Source of the DNA: Betaproteobacteria bacterium
GTDB lineage: Bacteria; Pseudomonadota; Gammaproteobacteria; Burkholderiales; UBA6910
Assembly (NCBI GenBank): GCA_016183615.1
Contig: JACPEG010000041.1
Location: forward strand, 113,915-177,914
Direction: 5' to 3'
Length of the DNA: 64,000 nt
Below are positions 62,387 to 64,000 of this stretch, one piece after another. The first letter of the stretch is position 1, and every line of letters begins with the position of its first letter. A program made the translations under genes and the position numbers. The notes under the pieces were generated by a model. It was not told the DNA's origin. It searched no databases and worked only from the letters and a program-made list of their open reading frames with translations.

Positions 62387-62451
62387 ATGATCCCTGAACA
62401 AGCAGGTCCCTCGCTAGGCAAGGGCTGACCGTCGAGGCCATGCCCTGACGG

Positions 62452-62877
62452 TCATTTGACCAGCACCACCGGGATGTCGGTGAGGTGGATCACCTTGATG
62501 GTCACGGAGCCGATGAGCATGCTCGCCACGCTGCCGAGACCCCGGGTGCCCATGAAGATCTGGTCGCACCGCCGTTCCCTGGCGTAGTGGGCAATGACAT
62601 GAGCCGGCTCGCCGGTGCCGATGTGAAAAACATACGGCGCCCCCGCCGCGTCCAGCTTGTCGCGGGCACCCTTGAGCGCCTTCAGCCCCTGCTCGTGGTG
62701 AAACTCCCGGATCTGCTCGTGGGAGACGAACATGCCCACGTCCTGATGCAGGTGCGGTTGCACGTTGAGCAGGTGGATTTCCACGGTATTCTTGTACCAG
62801 CCGATCTTCTTCAGCAGATGGTCCACTGCCCGAAGGGATGTCTCGGAGCCGTCGATCGGAACCAGCAGTCGCAGCAT
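62452..62877 (-). CDS. Universal stress protein (UspA family)
   Basis: 141 residues. Begins L-R-L-L-V-P-I-D-G-S-E; the ATP-site pattern G-T-R-G-L-G-S-V-A-S-M-L-I-G-S-V-T near 112-128 is complete. GGGAGAA precedes the ATG at 62877. It is a distant paralogue of the usp at 60290-60733. It lies 16 bases after terC on the same strand, so it is probably in one transcript with it. Confidence 0.93.
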   Translation of the reverse strand: MLRLLVPIDGSETSLRAVDHLLKKIGWYKNTVEIHLLNVQPHLHQDVGMFVSHEQIREFHHEQGLKALKGARDKLDAAGAPYVFHIGTGEPAHVIAHYARERRCDQIFMGTRGLGSVASMLIGSVTIKVIHLTDIPVVLVK

Positions 62878-62893
62878 GGCATTCTCCCTGTTC

Positions 62894-63637
62894 TCAGTTG
62901 CTCTTGGGACCATCCGCCGGCTGGTCCGCCACCGCCAGATCCACCACCGGATGCACCTCTTCCCCGGCCTCCATCCGCGCCGCCAGCCACTTGCCGGCCG
63001 CCACCACGATCACCGCCCCGGCCGCGGGGGCTGCGGTGTGCAACCAGGCGGCATTGGCCTCGACCCATTCCTTGACCAGGGGGTCGGTTACCGCCATCTC
63101 CCCCGCCACCCAGCCGAGCAACGCGCCGCCGATGGTAATGATAACGGGAAAGCGATCCATGAGTTTCAGCAGAAAGGTGCTGCCGAAGATGACCAGGGGA
63201 ATGCTGATGGCAAGGCCCAGGATGAGGAGCACCAGGCTGCCCTTGGCGGCCGCCGCCACCGCGATCACGTTATCCAGGCTCATCACCAGGTCGGCGATCA
63301 GGATGGTGCGGATCGCTGCGGCCAGGTTGCCCACCGCCTCGCCGCCGTTGCCTTCTTCCTCTTCCGGCAGCAGCAGCTGGATGCCGATCCAGAGCAGGAG
63401 CGCCGCGCCCACCAGCTTGAGGTAGGGCAGTTTCAGCATCTCCACCGCCACCACGGTGAGGATGATCCGCATCACCACCGCGGCCCCGCTGCCCCACATG
63501 ATGGCCTGTTTCTGCGCCTGGGGCGGCAGGGATCGGGCGGCCAGCGCGATCACCACCGCGTTATCGCCCGACAGAACGATGTTGACGCCGATGATCTGCA
63601 GCAGCGCAACCCAGAAAACCGAGCTTGCGAATTCCAT
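62894..63637 (-). CDS. TerC family integral membrane protein
   Basis: 247 residues, about seven helices. The conserved TerC motif G-D-N-A at residues 24-27 and the second M-S-L-D-N-V near 118-123 carry the metal-site aspartates. It resembles YkoY/YjbE-type TerC proteins, some of which export Mn2+ or assist metalation of secreted proteins. It could supply the Mn2+ needed by SoxB, but this is speculation. A Pro/Ala-rich tail follows residue 230. Confidence 0.88.
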   Translation of the reverse strand: MEFASSVFWVALLQIIGVNIVLSGDNAVVIALAARSLPPQAQKQAIMWGSGAAVVMRIILTVVAVEMLKLPYLKLVGAALLLWIGIQLLLPEEEEGNGGEAVGNLAAAIRTILIADLVMSLDNVIAVAAAAKGSLVLLILGLAISIPLVIFGSTFLLKLMDRFPVIITIGGALLGWVAGEMAVTDPLVKEWVEANAAWLHTAAPAAGAVIVVAAGKWLAARMEAGEEVHPVVDLAVADQPADGPKSN

Positions 63638-63857
63638 CCGTTGTCTCCTCGAAGCGGCGTATTCTACTTAGAACCGGGACAGAAGGGGAATGCGCCCTTC
63701 ACCTCACCGCCGAACGAAAGCGGCTTTCTCCATGTGAAACCGCCCAGGCGAGAAATTCCACTACCCGAATAGGCGCAAACCCGGATGCTACTGGAATAAA
63801 TAACGGTCCGCCGGATTGCCTCCGGCGGACCGGAGCGGGAGGGAGGAGCCCTGGCTG
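63638..63857 (-). other. 220-bp leader region between fhs and terC
   Basis: Contains the fhs terminator (63804-63832). I looked for a yybP-ykoY manganese riboswitch, common in front of TerC-family genes, but its conserved core is not recognisable. Some local stem potential exists near 63700-63740. No gene is seen. Confidence 0.3.
63795..63832 (-). terminator. Intrinsic terminator after fhs
   Basis: A perfect 12-bp stem (arms 63804-63815 and 63821-63832) with a five-base loop; read leftward it is followed by TTATTTATT. It is 26 bases after the fhs stop. Confidence 0.85.
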
Positions 63858-64000
63858 CTAGAACAGCCCGACCACCTTGCCCTCGTCGGTGAGGTCGATC
63901 TTCTCGGCCGAGGGCACCCGGGGCAGGCCCGGCATGGTCATGATGTCGCCGCAGACCATGACGATGAATTCGGCCCCGGCGGCGAGCCGCACTTCGCGCA
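63858..64000 (-). CDS. fhs: Formate-tetrahydrofolate ligase, 3' end (partial)
   Basis: Only the last 46 codons are in the window; the gene continues beyond 64000. The translation contains A-G-A-E-F-I-V, then [13 protein letters not shown] and A-E-K-I-D, and ends V-V-G-L-F, the characteristic end of Fhs. The enzyme makes 10-formyl-THF from formate, ATP and THF. This links the window's formyl-CoA and 10-formyl-THF genes at 48-52 kb to folate C1 metabolism. Confidence 0.9.
   Translation of the reverse strand, partial: REVRLAAGAEFIVMVCGDIMTMPGLPRVPSAEKIDLTDEGKVVGLF

Noticed and set aside
63638..63800. Manganese (yybP-ykoY) or fluoride riboswitch before terC
   Set aside because: The conserved core sequences of these classes could not be found on the leftward strand; a covariance search would settle it.

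Overview
This is a 64 kb, GC-rich, densely packed chromosomal window. It most likely comes from a betaproteobacterium. The evidence is sulfur-oxidation (sox) genes, a tripartite tricarboxylate transporter operon of the kind abundant in Burkholderiales, type IV pilins with a sigma-54 promoter, and TTGA-N6-TCAA (FNR-type) operators. The order cannot be fixed from the sequence alone. No rRNA, tRNA, CRISPR array, insertion sequence or phage gene was seen. Most long alternative reading frames are high-GC shadows.

Layout. (1) 1-6.1 kb: rhodanese, methyltransferase, moaC, an M48 protease with TPRs, and the thiosulfate-oxidation genes soxYZ and soxB, with no soxXA or soxCD nearby. (2) 6.1-9.4 kb: a MacA/MacB-type efflux operon behind a large nested palindrome. 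(3) 9.5-36 kb: a surface-glycan and glycosylation island. It holds a Wzm/Wzt ABC exporter, a fused phosphodiesterase-nucleotidyltransferase, several GT2 and GT4 glycosyltransferases (one GT2-GT4 fusion), an epimerase, methyltransferases, three TPR/SPINDLY O-GlcNAc-transferase-like proteins, a TMTC-like membrane protein with TPRs, and two tandem type IV pilins (129 of 145 residues identical), the upstream one behind a consensus sigma-54 promoter. (4) 36-47.9 kb: a leftward signalling cluster containing a CHASE2 Ser/Thr kinase, a PP2C phosphatase, an FHA protein, a CHASE2 adenylate cyclase overlapping a class II cyclic-nucleotide phosphodiesterase, a GAF-containing PilB/GspE-type ATPase and a GAF/HD-GYP protein. 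It joins protein phosphorylation, cAMP and c-di-GMP in one place, next to the pilins. (5) 48.1-57.2 kb: a carboxylate and formyl-CoA module. It has a ThDP-dependent oxalyl-CoA-decarboxylase/2-hydroxyacyl-CoA-lyase-like enzyme, a formyl-CoA-transferase-like enzyme, a stand-alone 10-formyl-THF-hydrolase-like protein, a Crp/Fnr regulator, a tctCBA transporter, and a cytidylate-kinase-like/BON fusion. (6) 57.6-64 kb: a Ca2+-type P-type ATPase, two universal stress proteins, an ArsB/NhaD-type transporter, a TerC protein and the 3' end of formate-THF ligase.

The most interesting candidate system is region 5. A palindrome TTGACC-N2-GGTCAA occurs in the ThDP-enzyme/regulator divergent promoter (52398-52411) and again in front of tctC (57419-57432). 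In the first case it is centred exactly 41.5 bp upstream of the start predicted from a -10 element. The Crp/Fnr protein encoded beside it carries the E-x-x-S-R recognition signature for TTGA half-sites but has no cysteines. I infer a single regulon for uptake of a small carboxylate (perhaps oxalate), its CoA activation, and routing of formyl-CoA into the folate C1 pool.
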